A stretch of 58,274 nucleotides of DNA from Desulfomicrobium escambiense DSM 10707 (lineage in GTDB: Bacteria; Desulfobacterota; Desulfovibrionia; Desulfovibrionales; Desulfomicrobiaceae), in NCBI RefSeq assembly GCF_000428825.1, contig NZ_AUAR01000023.1, positions 1 through 58,274 of the forward strand, given 5' to 3'. The translations under genes and the position numbers were made by a program. The notes under the pieces were generated by a model. The model ran no database searches and had not been told where the DNA came from. It worked only from the letters and a program-made list of their open reading frames with translations. Below are positions 24,019 through 33,969 of this stretch, one piece after another; position 1 is the first letter of the stretch; each line of letters begins with the position of its first letter.

Positions 24019-25965
24019 ATGTCCAAAATCACAGTCCAAGCCGTTTCCAAGGCCTATTCCGGCGTCGACCTCTTCCAAGGCCTGTCCATGGAGGTCCATG
24101 CCGGGACGCGCCTCGCCCTCGTCGGACCCAACGGGTGCGGCAAGTCCACGCTGCTCAAGATCATGGCCGGCGACATCTCGCCAGACTCGGGCAAGGTGAC
24201 CGTCCCCAAGGGCTCACAGATCGGCTTCGTGCAGCAGGAGTTGGGCGGGGCCGACCTGTCCAAGACCCTGCACGACTTCGTGCTGGAGGTCCTGCCGTCC
24301 TGGAACGAGTTCTGGCAAGAATGGCGCGCCGCCCTGGACGCCGGCGACGACGCGGCCCTGGTGCGCCTGCACCAGCGCCAGGAGGAACTGGAGCATCAGT
24401 ACGGGTACAACCCCGAGCACCGCGCCCACGCCATTCTTTCGGGCCTGGGCTTTTCGCAGGCTGCCTTCCCGCGCCCCGTGGGCGAGCTGAGCGGCGGCTG
24501 GCGCGAACGGGCCAAGCTGGCCCGCGTGCTGGTGGCCGGGGCCGACATCCTCTTCCTCGACGAGCCGACCAACCATCTCGACCTGGAAGCGGTGGAGTGG
24601 CTCGAATCGTACGTCCTGGGCTTTCCCGGCGTGCTGGTCTTCGTGGCCCACGACCGTTATTTCCTGGACCGCTGCGCCAACAAGGTGCTTTTCCTGGGCG
24701 GGGAGAAGCCCGTGCTGCGCGACGGCAACTTCTCGCAGTTCCTGGAGTGGAGCGCCGAGCGCAGCGAACAGGCCCGCCGCCAGGCCGACAAGCTGCGCAC
24801 CGAGATCGGCCGCAAGCAGGCCTTCGTGGACCGCTTCAAGGCCAAGGCAACCAAGGCCAGGCAAGCCCAGAGCCGCATGGGGCAGATCAGCAAGCTGCAG
24901 AGCGAGCTGGAAACCCTGACTCCCGAAGTCCGCAGCAGAAGTTTGTCCTTTTCCTGGCCCGAGCCCGAGCGCGGCAACCAGACCGTGCTCTCGGCCGTGG
25001 ACCTGTCCTTCTCCTTCCCCGACGCGCCCCTGTTCTCCGACCTGAACTTCAACATCTACCGCGGCCAGCGCATCGGCCTGGTGGGGCCCAACGGCCGCGG
25101 CAAGTCGACCCTCATCAAGCTCATCACCGGCCAGCTCCAGCCCACGGGAGGGCGGATCGTCACGGGGTCGAGCATCGTGACGGGCTATTTCAGCCAGCAC
25201 CAGACCGACATCGTGCGGCCGGCCTTCACCGTCATTTCCGAGATCAGGCGCCTGGCCGCGCCCCAGGCTTCGGACCTTCAGCTCAAGAGCGCCCTGGGCC
25301 TGTTCATGCTCGGCGAGCGCTACTGGGAGAAGAAGGTCGAGGAGTTGAGCGGCGGCGAGAAGAACCGGCTGGTCTTGAGTACCCTATTCCTGAGCCGCGC
25401 CAACTTCCTCATCCTCGACGAGCCGACCAACCACCTGGACATGGAGAGCCGCGAGGCCCTCATGGACGCCCTTTCGGCCTACACGGGCACCATGCTCGTG
25501 GTGGCCCACGACCGCTACCTCCTGTCGGAAGTGGTGAGCGAGATATGGGAGCTCACCCCCCACGGCATCGAGGTGCACAACTGCGGTTTCGACGAATACC
25601 ACGCCCGCAAGAAGGAGCGGGATGCCCAGACCGAGCGCGTCCTGCCCGAGGACGTCAAGGCCGTGCGCCAGGAGCAGAAGCAGAAGAAGCGGGAGGAGGC
25701 GGAGCTGCGTAACCGCATCTACCAGCAGCTGCGGCCCCTGAAGAAGAAGTTCGAGAAGCTCGAGGCGGAGCTGGAGTCCAACCTGTCCGAACAGGAGGAA
25801 CTGGAGACGCGCCTGGCCGACCCGGCCACCTACGAGGACCAGAACCTGTCGCGGGAGCTCGGGCAGAAGTTTTCGGCCCTGCAGTCCCGGGCCGAGGACA
25901 TCATGTCGGACCTGGCCTACCTGGAGAAGGAAATGCAGGAACTCGAACTGCAGAGGGATGCGTGA
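24019..25965 (+). CDS. ABC-F family ATPase (YheS/Uup-like)
   Basis: 648 residues with two ABC domains and no membrane segments. Walker A GPNGCGKST and GPNGRGKST, signatures LSGGWRERAKLARVL and LSGGEKNRLVLS, Walker B LFLDEPTNHLD and LILDEPTNHLD. The inter-domain linker FVDRFKAKATKARQAQSRM is YheS-like, and the C-terminal ~100 residues form a charged coiled coil. ABC-F proteins bind the ribosomal E site and modulate elongation or antibiotic release. Start at ATG 24019; no strong Shine-Dalgarno. Four-base overlap (GTGA) with the mutT-like gene. Confidence 0.92.
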   Translation: MSKITVQAVSKAYSGVDLFQGLSMEVHAGTRLALVGPNGCGKSTLLKIMAGDISPDSGKVTVPKGSQIGFVQQELGGADLSKTLHDFVLEVLPSWNEFWQEWRAALDAGDDAALVRLHQRQEELEHQYGYNPEHRAHAILSGLGFSQAAFPRPVGELSGGWRERAKLARVLVAGADILFLDEPTNHLDLEAVEWLESYVLGFPGVLVFVAHDRYFLDRCANKVLFLGGEKPVLRDGNFSQFLEWSAERSEQARRQADKLRTEIGRKQAFVDRFKAKATKARQAQSRMGQISKLQSELETLTPEVRSRSLSFSWPEPERGNQTVLSAVDLSFSFPDAPLFSDLNFNIYRGQRIGLVGPNGRGKSTLIKLITGQLQPTGGRIVTGSSIVTGYFSQHQTDIVRPAFTVISEIRRLAAPQASDLQLKSALGLFMLGERYWEKKVEELSGGEKNRLVLSTLFLSRANFLILDEPTNHLDMESREALMDALSAYTGTMLVVAHDRYLLSEVVSEIWELTPHGIEVHNCGFDEYHARKKERDAQTERVLPEDVKAVRQEQKQKKREEAELRNRIYQQLRPLKKKFEKLEAELESNLSEQEELETRLADPATYEDQNLSRELGQKFSALQSRAEDIMSDLAYLEKEMQELELQRDA

Positions 25966-26366
25966 CGCACGACCCAGTCCTCGTCGTGGCCGGCGTAATT
26001 GTCCGCGACAGCCGCTTCCTGGCGGCCAGACGCTCGGAGACCATGGCCTGGGCCGGTTTTTGGGAATTTCCCGGAGGCAAGGTTGAGCCGGGCGAGACCC
26101 TGGCCGAGGCGCTGAAGCGGGAACTCCATGAGGAACTTTCCATTGCAATAGATGCTTTTTCCCTCTGGAAAGTAAAGGAAAAAAAGGTTACAGGGGGTGC
26201 AATTCGGCTGTTCTTCCATCTGGTGACGGAATTTTCCGGCACACCAACGCCCAGGGAAGGGCAGGAATTGGCCTGGCTCACCTGTGAAGAGGCGAAGGAT
26301 TACACCTTTCTGCCGGTCGACGCGGAGGTTCTGGCCGAACTTTCCGGCTGTCTGCAAACACGGTGA
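25962..26366 (+). CDS. MutT-like NUDIX hydrolase (8-oxo-dGTP diphosphatase type)
   Basis: 134 residues from GTG 25962. The opening VVAGVIVRDSRFLAARRSE, WEFPGG and NUDIX box GKVEPGETLAEALKRELHEE fit MutT, which cleans oxidised dGTP from the pool. The glycine that normally ends the box (EExG) is serine here (EELSI), a mild deviation. Translationally coupled to the ABC-F gene. Genome-protection role is shared with mutY at 21089, but the two are not in one operon. Confidence 0.85.
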   Translation: MTHDPVLVVAGVIVRDSRFLAARRSETMAWAGFWEFPGGKVEPGETLAEALKRELHEELSIAIDAFSLWKVKEKKVTGGAIRLFFHLVTEFSGTPTPREGQELAWLTCEEAKDYTFLPVDAEVLAELSGCLQTR

Positions 26367-26432
26367 AGCTCACCGGGATTCAAGGCGACGCAGGATTGCA
26401 TCTTATTCCGACTCAATTTCCGGAGGACGTTC

Positions 26433-27638
26433 ATGCCTATCTTCATTTACAGGGCGAAATCGCGCGCCGGCAGATCGGTCAAGGGTGATCTCGACGCCCC
26501 GGCCCTCGAATTTGCCGAGAACATACTGAGACGCAAAGGCTACTCCGACATCAAGGTCAAGCCGAAGCCCAAGGATCTGTTGGAGGGCACCTTTCTGGAG
26601 GGCCGCGTCGCGGACCGCGACATGGTCGTCTTCAGCCGCCAGTTCGCCACCATGATCAACGCCGGCGTGCCCATCCTGCAGGCCCTGCAGATCATGTGCG
26701 AGCAGACCGAGAACCCCAAGCTCAGGCGCAAGCTCTACAACATCCGCAACGACATCGAGGGCGGCAGTTCCCTCTATGAGGGGCTCAAAAAGCACCCCGA
26801 CGTGTTCGACGCCCTCTACTCCAACATGGTCAACGCCGGCGAGACGGGCGGCATCCTGGACCAGGTGCTCCTGCGCCTGGCCGACTACATCGAAAAGGCC
26901 GCCAAGCTGAAGGCCAAGATCAAGGGCGCCATGATCTACCCCAGCGTGGTCGTGACCGTGGCCGTGGCGGTCATCGCGGTCATCCTCATCTTCGTCATCC
27001 CGACCTTCGAGATGATGTTCCGCGAGGCGGGCAGCGCCCTGCCGCTGCCGACGCAGATCGTCATCGCCATGAGCAATTTCGTCATCAACAACTTCCTGCT
27101 GCTGCTGGGCTTCATCGTCGCCTTCATCGTCGGCTTCAAGTTCTTCTACAAGTGGGAGAAGGGCCAGGTTCTCGTCGACCGCTGGGTCCTGTTCCTGCCG
27201 GTTTTCGGGCCGCTGCTCAGGAAGGCCGCCGTGGCCAAGTTCAGCCGCACCCTGTCGACCATGGTCTCAAGCGGCGTGCCCATCCTGAACGCCCTGGACA
27301 TCGTCTCGCGCACCTCGGGCAACAAGACCGTTGAGAAGGGCGTGCTGGAGGCCAAGAAGTCCATCGCCGAAGGCCAGAGCTTGGCCGAGCCCCTGGAGGA
27401 GACCGGCGTGTTCCCGCCCATGGTCATCCACATGATCTCCATCGGCGAGACAACGGGCGCCCTGGACTCCATGCTCAGCAAGATCGCCGACTTCTACGAC
27501 GACGAGGTCGACGTGGCCGTCGAGGCCCTGACCTCCCTCATCGAGCCCATCATGATCGTCTTCCTGGGCGTGGTGGTCGGCGGCCTGGTCATCAGCATGT
27601 ACCTGCCCATCTTCTCCATCGCCGAGACGGTGGCGTAA
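26433..27638 (+). CDS. pilC: Type IV pilus / type II secretion inner-membrane protein (PilC/GspF)
   Basis: 401 residues. Two T2SSF repeats are visible: FSRQFATMINAGVPILQALQ and later FSRTLSTMVSSGVPILNALD, each followed by a membrane region (about 170-195, 220-240 and 370-395). The N-terminal YRAKSRAGRSVKGDLDAP is typical of PilC. It forms the inner-membrane platform for pilus assembly. GGAGG precedes ATG 26433. No pilB, pilT, pilin or secretin gene is in the window, so it is an isolated gene here; the closest functional neighbour is metF, which follows by 17 bases. Confidence 0.9.
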   Translation: MPIFIYRAKSRAGRSVKGDLDAPALEFAENILRRKGYSDIKVKPKPKDLLEGTFLEGRVADRDMVVFSRQFATMINAGVPILQALQIMCEQTENPKLRRKLYNIRNDIEGGSSLYEGLKKHPDVFDALYSNMVNAGETGGILDQVLLRLADYIEKAAKLKAKIKGAMIYPSVVVTVAVAVIAVILIFVIPTFEMMFREAGSALPLPTQIVIAMSNFVINNFLLLLGFIVAFIVGFKFFYKWEKGQVLVDRWVLFLPVFGPLLRKAAVAKFSRTLSTMVSSGVPILNALDIVSRTSGNKTVEKGVLEAKKSIAEGQSLAEPLEETGVFPPMVIHMISIGETTGALDSMLSKIADFYDDEVDVAVEALTSLIEPIMIVFLGVVVGGLVISMYLPIFSIAETVA

Positions 27639-27655
27639 CTTCTCAAGGAGATTCA

Positions 27656-28543
27656 GTGCGCATCGCAGATCTGCTCCGGCGACAGGAACCCTTCCTGTCG
27701 CTGGAGTTCTTTCCCCCCAAGGACCGGGCGCAATGGCCCGGTTTTTTTGACGTCGTCAGACAGCTGAAGGTCCTGGACCCGCTGTTCTGCTCCGTGACCT
27801 ACGGGGCCGGCGGGAGCACCCAGCACAACACCCTCGAGATCGTGACCCGCATGAAGCAGGAATACGGCCTCGAACCCCTGGCCCACCTGACCTGCGTGGG
27901 CGCCGACCGCGGCCGCCTCGGCGCCTTCCTGCAGGGGCTGCGCGAAGCCGGGGTGGACAACGTCCTGGCCCTGCGCGGCGACCCGCCCAAGGGCGAGACG
28001 GAGTTTAGGCCCGACAGCGACGAGTTCCGCCACGGCAACGACCTGGTCTGCCACATCCGCAGCGAGTTCGGGAGCCTGAGCGTCGGCGTGGCCGGGTATC
28101 CCGAGAAGCACCCGGAGGCCGTCAGCCCGGAGGCCGATCTCGAACACCTGCGCCGCAAGGTGGCCTGCGGCGCCGACTTCGTCATCACCCAGCTTTTCTT
28201 CGACAACGACCACTATTTCAATTTCGTGGACCGGGCCCGCGAGGCCGGCATCGACGTGCCCATCATCCCCGGCGTCCTGCCCGTGCAGAACCTGGCGGCC
28301 CTGAAGCGCATGCTGGCCTTCTGCGGCGCCACCGTGCCCGCGGGCTACATGCGGGATTTGGAGCATGTGCAGGAGGTCTACGGCGACAGCGGGGTGCGGG
28401 GCCTGGGCCTCGGGTACGCCAGGAGCCAGGTCCGAAATCTGCTTGACCGGGGGGCCCCTGGCGTGCATCTGTACACTCTCAATAAAGCCGATACCTGCCT
28501 GGAAATCTGGAAGGATTTCGCCGGCAGGCAAGGACGGCGGTAA
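27656..28543 (+). CDS. metF: Methylenetetrahydrofolate reductase
   Basis: 295 residues from GTG 27656 (AAGGAG six bases upstream). The FAD-barrel marks LSLEFFPPK, VTYGAGGS, NVLALRGDPP, GADFVITQLFFDND and PIIPGVLPV are all present. It reduces 5,10-methylene-THF to 5-methyl-THF for methionine synthesis or, in the Wood-Ljungdahl direction, the reverse. Two hairpins, the second followed by T7, lie within codons 9-31 (listed separately). It follows pilC by 17 bases and precedes asd by 18, so it likely belongs to an amino-acid operon. Confidence 0.94.
   Translation: MRIADLLRRQEPFLSLEFFPPKDRAQWPGFFDVVRQLKVLDPLFCSVTYGAGGSTQHNTLEIVTRMKQEYGLEPLAHLTCVGADRGRLGAFLQGLREAGVDNVLALRGDPPKGETEFRPDSDEFRHGNDLVCHIRSEFGSLSVGVAGYPEKHPEAVSPEADLEHLRRKVACGADFVITQLFFDNDHYFNFVDRAREAGIDVPIIPGVLPVQNLAALKRMLAFCGATVPAGYMRDLEHVQEVYGDSGVRGLGLGYARSQVRNLLDRGAPGVHLYTLNKADTCLEIWKDFAGRQGRR
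27681..27748 (+). promoter_or_regulatory. Tandem hairpins with U-tract inside the metF 5' coding region
   Basis: Hairpin 1 is a perfect 8-bp stem (27681-27688 with 27692-27699, loop CCC). Hairpin 2 is a 7-bp stem (27723-27729 with 27736-27742, six-base loop) followed by T7 (27742-27748), the layout of an intrinsic terminator. Both are inside translated sequence, so translation would normally mask them. They could abort transcription when metF translation initiation is slow. Function inferred. Confidence 0.45.
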
Positions 28544-28561
28544 CCATATTCGGAGGCGACG

Positions 28562-29587
<1,026 letters not shown>

Positions 29588-29609
29588 AACCGCCGTTTCC
29601 CGCCGACTT

Positions 29610-29648
29610 CACGCCCCAACCGGAAACGGCTTGGGGCGTGTTTTCTTT
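29610..29648 (+). terminator. Intrinsic terminator after asd
   Basis: A perfect 10-bp stem (29610-29619 with 29631-29640) is followed by TTTTCTTT. It ends the metF-asd unit, and the next gene has its own Shine-Dalgarno downstream. Confidence 0.85.
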
Positions 29649-29678
29649 GGGGCGGAACTTTTCGATCCGGAGGTGGAG

Positions 29679-30626
29679 ATGATCGAAATCGGAAACGAAG
29701 AGCTTTATTGGGAACGCGTTCGGACGCTGCCCCGTCCCGGCGAGGAGAATTTCCTGGCCTTCTACGATCACCGTCTGGGGGCGGTCTTCACCAACCCCAG
29801 GCTCATGCTCATCCCCCTGGACGACCATCTGGTCCACCGCGGCGACGGGGTCTTCGAGGCCATGCGCTTCGAGGATGGCGCCATCTACCAGCTGGACGAG
29901 CATGTGGGCCGTCTCATGCGCTCGGCGGCGGCCATCGACCTGCCCTGTCCCGTGGGCCCGGAGGTCCTGGCGGAACTGGTCCGTCAGGTCTGCGTCGTCA
30001 GCGCCGCGGCGGAGGGCAATGTCCTGGTCTTTCTGGGCAGGGGGCCCGGCGGGTTCACCCTGGACACCCGGGAATGCCCCGAGTCGAGCCTCTACGTCGT
30101 GGTCAAGCGCTTCCCGCGCAAGTCCGAGTCCTTCTGGGAGGACGGCGTCAGCGCCGTGCGCACGCGCATCCCGGCCAAGCAGGGCTGGATGTCCCAGATC
30201 AAGAGCGTCAACTACCTGCCCAACGTGCTCATGAAGAAGGACGCCATCGAGCAGGGCGCCGACTATCCCCTGTGCTTCGACGACGAGGGCTTCCTGGCCG
30301 AAGGTTCCACCGAGAACGCGGTGCTGGTCGACCGGGACGGGGTGTTCGTGGTGCCCGAACTGCGCAACGCCCTCATGGGCACGACCCTCAAGCGGGCCAT
30401 GAACCTGGCGGCCGGTTTCGTGCCGGTGGCCACGCGGCCCGTGCCCGAGGACGAGTTGTACGGCTGCCGCGAGATCATCCTGCTGGGCACGAGCATCGAC
30501 GCGGTCAGCGTGGTGCGCTACAACGGGCGGGTCGTCGCCGACGGCAGGCCCGGCCCCGTGAGCCGGCGCCTGCGCGAACTGCTGGTGGCCGACCGCAAGG
30601 CCCACGGCCAGCCCCTGCAGGGGTAA
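29679..30626 (+). CDS. Class IV PLP aminotransferase (branched-chain or ADC-lyase type)
   Basis: 315 residues from ATG 29679 (GGAGG five bases upstream). DDHLVHRGDGVFEAMR, the PLP lysine K175 in IKSVNYLPNV, EGSTENAVLV and LGTSIDAVSV are class IV marks shared by branched-chain aminotransferase, D-amino-acid aminotransferase and 4-amino-4-deoxychorismate lyase. The sequence does not decide between these; no ilv or pab gene is adjacent. A longer reading from TTG 29631 was rejected because it would begin inside the asd terminator. Confidence 0.85.
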   Translation: MIEIGNEELYWERVRTLPRPGEENFLAFYDHRLGAVFTNPRLMLIPLDDHLVHRGDGVFEAMRFEDGAIYQLDEHVGRLMRSAAAIDLPCPVGPEVLAELVRQVCVVSAAAEGNVLVFLGRGPGGFTLDTRECPESSLYVVVKRFPRKSESFWEDGVSAVRTRIPAKQGWMSQIKSVNYLPNVLMKKDAIEQGADYPLCFDDEGFLAEGSTENAVLVDRDGVFVVPELRNALMGTTLKRAMNLAAGFVPVATRPVPEDELYGCREIILLGTSIDAVSVVRYNGRVVADGRPGPVSRRLRELLVADRKAHGQPLQG

Positions 30627-30731
30627 TGCTTGCGGTTGCGGCTACCGGCGCACGAAATGAAACCTCAACTCCTTTGAAGATGAGGCGGCAGGCATGCCGT
30701 CTCCAATGTTCATTGCTTCGCTTGGTGCCTT

Positions 30732-31826
30732 ATGACGCAGCGCTCCATATGTTTTTTCAACACGAATCGGGCTTGGGGTGGGGGAGAACAATGGTATTTC
30801 GCCCACGCCCGGCTGTTCGCCAAGCGGGGCTGGCGGGTGAGCGCAGTGACGCACTCTTCCTCCGTGCTCGGTGACAGGTTGGCAGCATACCCAGACATCT
30901 CCGTGCTGCGCGTGCCCGTGGCGAATCTGAGTTTTCTCAATCCGTTGAAAGTGGCTCGCATTGCGGATTTTCTGAGGAGAAATCGGGTCGAGAGCGTGAT
31001 TCTGGCTTTGCCGTCGGACCTCAAATGTGGGGGAATTGCTGCACGGCTCGCCGGCACCAATGATATCATCTTCAGGCGAGGCCTCGCCCTGCCGACGAAA
31101 AACACCGTTTTCAACCGGTTTCTCTTCCGGCATGTCCTGACGAAGCTGCTCTGCAATTCGGAGCATACCCGGCACATGGTGCTTTCCGAAAACTCTGCCT
31201 TGGTTTCCGCCGACAGAACCTTTGTCGTACACAATGGATTGGATCTCCCGCAGTTCGATGCGTCTTCTGCCGAACCTCTGGTCCCCAAGCTTCCTCAGCG
31301 CGTCGTAATCGGGAGCGCGGGGAGACTGACGGCTCAGAAAGGACACCGCTATCTGTTGGAGGCCATTGCCATCCTGCGGGGGAGGGGGCTTGATTGCACC
31401 CTTCTTCTGGCCGGCATCGGCGAATTGGAACAGGAACTCAGGCAGCAAACCGCAGATCTCGGCCTGGGGGATTGTGTGCATTTTGTGGGTTTTGTCGACG
31501 AGATGAAGCGATTTTATTCCTCCATTGACATCTTTGCGTTGCCTTCCTTGTGGGAGGGATTCGGGTATGTTTTGACCGAGGCCATGAGCATGTGTCTGCC
31601 GGTTGTGGCTTTTGCGGTCAGCAACATCCCGGAGGTGGTCGTTGATAGGGAAACCGGTCTGCTTGTGCCCGGCGGGAGCGTTGCGGCTTTTGCCGACGCC
31701 CTGGAAGCTCTCGTGCTTGATCCTGACCTCAGAAATCGTTTAGGGCATGCGGGGAGGGCCAGGGTTGAGTCGCACTTTACCTTGGCAAAGACATTTGAAG
31801 AATTAGAGGACGTTTTGTCGGTGTAA
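30732..31826 (+). CDS. GT4 family glycosyltransferase
   Basis: 364 residues. The N-terminal acceptor half begins SICFFNTNRAWGGGEQWYFA; the C-terminal donor half contains GSAGRLTAQKGHRYLLEA, LPSLWEGFGYVLTEAM and IPEVVVDRETGLLVPGGS, the GT4 E-x7-E region. It probably adds a sugar to a lipid-linked or surface glycan. Codon use is visibly A+T-richer than its neighbours, and it stands alone between unrelated genes without a clear Shine-Dalgarno, both compatible with horizontal acquisition. Confidence 0.88.
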   Translation: MTQRSICFFNTNRAWGGGEQWYFAHARLFAKRGWRVSAVTHSSSVLGDRLAAYPDISVLRVPVANLSFLNPLKVARIADFLRRNRVESVILALPSDLKCGGIAARLAGTNDIIFRRGLALPTKNTVFNRFLFRHVLTKLLCNSEHTRHMVLSENSALVSADRTFVVHNGLDLPQFDASSAEPLVPKLPQRVVIGSAGRLTAQKGHRYLLEAIAILRGRGLDCTLLLAGIGELEQELRQQTADLGLGDCVHFVGFVDEMKRFYSSIDIFALPSLWEGFGYVLTEAMSMCLPVVAFAVSNIPEVVVDRETGLLVPGGSVAAFADALEALVLDPDLRNRLGHAGRARVESHFTLAKTFEELEDVLSV

Positions 31827-31925
31827 AACTCGGCTTGGGTCTTTGCCCTGTTTTCGAGTCCGACGCAGATTTGATGAACGATCACGAAGCCCCGTTCGCT
31901 GAACTCTTTTTTCCTGAGGTTCCCC

Positions 31926-33566
31926 ATGGCCAAATCAGCACACGAAACCGAATGGTTCCTGCCCGAGGACCAGCGCAAGGCGCTCGGCGAATATCTGCGT
32001 GAATTCAAGGAGACCGTGCCCGTCCACCTTTTCATCAAGCCTGGTCAGAATGACGCCTACGCGGATTTTGCACGCAAGCTCATGCAGGACCTGGTCCGGC
32101 TGACGGACAAGGTCACCCTGCACCTGCACGAGGACGAGGCCGCGGCCAACGAGAAGCACGGCGTCACGCGCTTCCCGACCCTACTCATCGACCCGGAGCG
32201 CTATTCCATCCGCTTCACCGGGGCCCCGGCCGGCGAGGAGGGGCAGGCCTTCCTGCACGCCCTGATGATGGTCTCCACCAGGCACAGCTTCCTGTCGGAG
32301 AAATCGAAGGAGCTTCTGGGCGGACTGGGGGAGAAGCGGGTGGTCAAGGTCTTCGTCAGCCCGACCTGCCCCTACTGTCCGGGCCAGTGCGTCAACGCCA
32401 TCAAGGCCGCCGTGGAGCGGCCCGACCTGATCGCCGTCGAATGCGTTGAGACGGGTGAAAACCCCGACTACGCCGAGGAATATTCCGTGGGCTCCATCCC
32501 GCATACGGTCTACAACGAAAATCTGTCCACCGTGGGCCTTGAGCCTGAGCCGTCCTTCGTGGCTCAACTCGTCACCCTGCAAGCCGCTCGTGAACACGCC
32601 CATGAGGCCGGCGAAGCCGCCGGGCAGGGCGTGAGCTACCACGACCTTGTCATCATCGGTTCGGGTCCGGCCGGGCTCACGGCCGGCATCTATGCCAAGC
32701 GCGCCGGGCTTGACGCCGTGGTCCTGGAGAAGGGCATCGTCGGCGGGCAGGTCAGCATCACGCCCGAGGTCGAGAACTATCCGGGCTTCGTCAACATCGG
32801 CGGAAAGATGCTCATGGACATGATCCATGAGCAGGCCAAGCAGTACGTCGATGTGGTCACGGGGCAGAAGGTCGAGGAGATCAAGATAGGCCGCAATCTC
32901 GAGGTCTATACCCAGGACAGGGTCTATGTGGCCGACGCGGTCGTCTACGCCGCCGGCGCGTCCTGGAAGAAGCTCGGCGTGCCCGGCGAGGATCGCTTCA
33001 TGAGCAAGGGCGTGTCCTTTTGCGCGTCCTGCGACGGGTTCATGTTCAAGGGTAAAAAGGTGGCGGTGGTCGGCGGAGGCAACACGGCCCTGACCGACGC
33101 CCTGCACCTGAAGAACCTCGGGGTGGACGTGATGATCGTGCACCGCCGCGAGGGCTTCCGGGCCGAGCAGCATCTGGTGGATTCCATGCTGCGCGAGGAG
33201 ATCCCGGTGCGCTGGAACACGGTGGTCGAGGAGATCGGCGGAGACAAGACGCTTGAGTACATCGCCGTGCGGGACGTGAAGACGGGCGACACGGAGCGCG
33301 TCAAGGTGGACGGCGTCTTCCTGGCCATCGGCATCGTGCCCAACGTCGAGGCCGTGTCCCACCTCGGCCTGGCCCTGGAGCCCGGCGGCTATATCCGGGT
33401 CGACAGGATGGGGCGAACCAGCCTGTCCCGGCTCTACGCGGCCGGAGACATAACCGGGGGCGTGCAGCAGATCGTGACCGCGGTCAGCGAAGGGGCCTCG
33501 GCGGCCATGGCCGTGTTCGAGGATCTGACCAGGCGCAAGGCCGAACAGGCCGCTCGCCCGAAATGA
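31926..33566 (+). CDS. AhpF-like disulfide reductase (thioredoxin-fold pair plus TrxR)
   Basis: 546 residues. Two N-terminal thioredoxin folds: the first has no cysteine pair, the second has CPYC (C148, C151). A low-high-potential FAD/NAD(P)H reductase follows with GSGPAGLTAG (FAD), VVGGGNTALTDAL (NAD(P)H) and redox pair CASC (C366, C369; CATC is the common form), ending YAAGDITGG. The arrangement matches AhpF and protein-disulfide-reductase/TrxR fusions, which pass electrons from NAD(P)H through CPYC to a peroxiredoxin or other partner. No ahpC-like gene is adjacent, so the partner is elsewhere. GAGG precedes ATG 31926. Confidence 0.9.
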   Translation: MAKSAHETEWFLPEDQRKALGEYLREFKETVPVHLFIKPGQNDAYADFARKLMQDLVRLTDKVTLHLHEDEAAANEKHGVTRFPTLLIDPERYSIRFTGAPAGEEGQAFLHALMMVSTRHSFLSEKSKELLGGLGEKRVVKVFVSPTCPYCPGQCVNAIKAAVERPDLIAVECVETGENPDYAEEYSVGSIPHTVYNENLSTVGLEPEPSFVAQLVTLQAAREHAHEAGEAAGQGVSYHDLVIIGSGPAGLTAGIYAKRAGLDAVVLEKGIVGGQVSITPEVENYPGFVNIGGKMLMDMIHEQAKQYVDVVTGQKVEEIKIGRNLEVYTQDRVYVADAVVYAAGASWKKLGVPGEDRFMSKGVSFCASCDGFMFKGKKVAVVGGGNTALTDALHLKNLGVDVMIVHRREGFRAEQHLVDSMLREEIPVRWNTVVEEIGGDKTLEYIAVRDVKTGDTERVKVDGVFLAIGIVPNVEAVSHLGLALEPGGYIRVDRMGRTSLSRLYAAGDITGGVQQIVTAVSEGASAAMAVFEDLTRRKAEQAARPK

Positions 33567-33581
33567 AGGGAGCCCCGTAGG

Positions 33582-33631
33582 GCCCTCCAAAAACGAACCG
33601 CCGCTTCCGCGGCGGTTCGTTTTTGGAGGGC
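33582..33631. terminator. Bidirectional terminator between convergent genes
   Basis: A perfect 23-bp stem (33582-33604 with 33609-33631) with a TTCC loop carries AAAAA and TTTTT on its two arms, so it can end both the disulfide reductase transcript and the PilZ transcript. Confidence 0.9.
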
Positions 33632-33639
33632 GGGGGCGT

Positions 33640-33969
33640 TCACGCCATGGACAGGTAGCGCAGCCCGACGCCGTAATGCCTGTCGAATTCGGGCAGGTTT
33701 TTTTTCCAGATGACCTTGGCGTAGTAGCATCTTCGCGGGACGTTCTCGTCGCCCCACATTTTGTCGTCGCCGTCTTCGAGGACCTCGATGAGCAGGTTCG
33801 CCCCGAGTTTGGGCGGGGGGAACTTGAGTTCGAGGTACATTCCCGTGCTGCTGAAGTTGAACATCCGGGCCGGCTGGTATTCCTCATGGCCGCCGATGGA
33901 ATACCGCACGACCGCCTGATGCGGCACCCGCCCCTTCTTCCGCTGATCGGCCGTGTTCCCGCGTTTCAT
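33640..33969 (-). CDS. PilZ domain c-di-GMP receptor
   Basis: 109 residues, a single PilZ domain. The c-di-GMP contacts are present: RKKGR near residues 10-14 and the (D/N)xSxxG motif as NFSSTG (38-43). The C-terminal KVIWKKNLPEFDRHYGVGLRY fits the barrel end. It probably senses c-di-GMP made or destroyed by proteins such as the one at 17198 and acts on motility, adhesion or exopolysaccharide through an unknown partner. Convergent with the disulfide reductase across the shared terminator. Confidence 0.87.
   Translation of the reverse strand: MKRGNTADQRKKGRVPHQAVVRYSIGGHEEYQPARMFNFSSTGMYLELKFPPPKLGANLLIEVLEDGDDKMWGDENVPRRCYYAKVIWKKNLPEFDRHYGVGLRYLSMA

Noticed and set aside
29631-29678. TTG-initiated N-terminal extension of the class IV aminotransferase
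   Set aside because: It begins within the stem of the asd terminator; ATG 29679 has a good Shine-Dalgarno.
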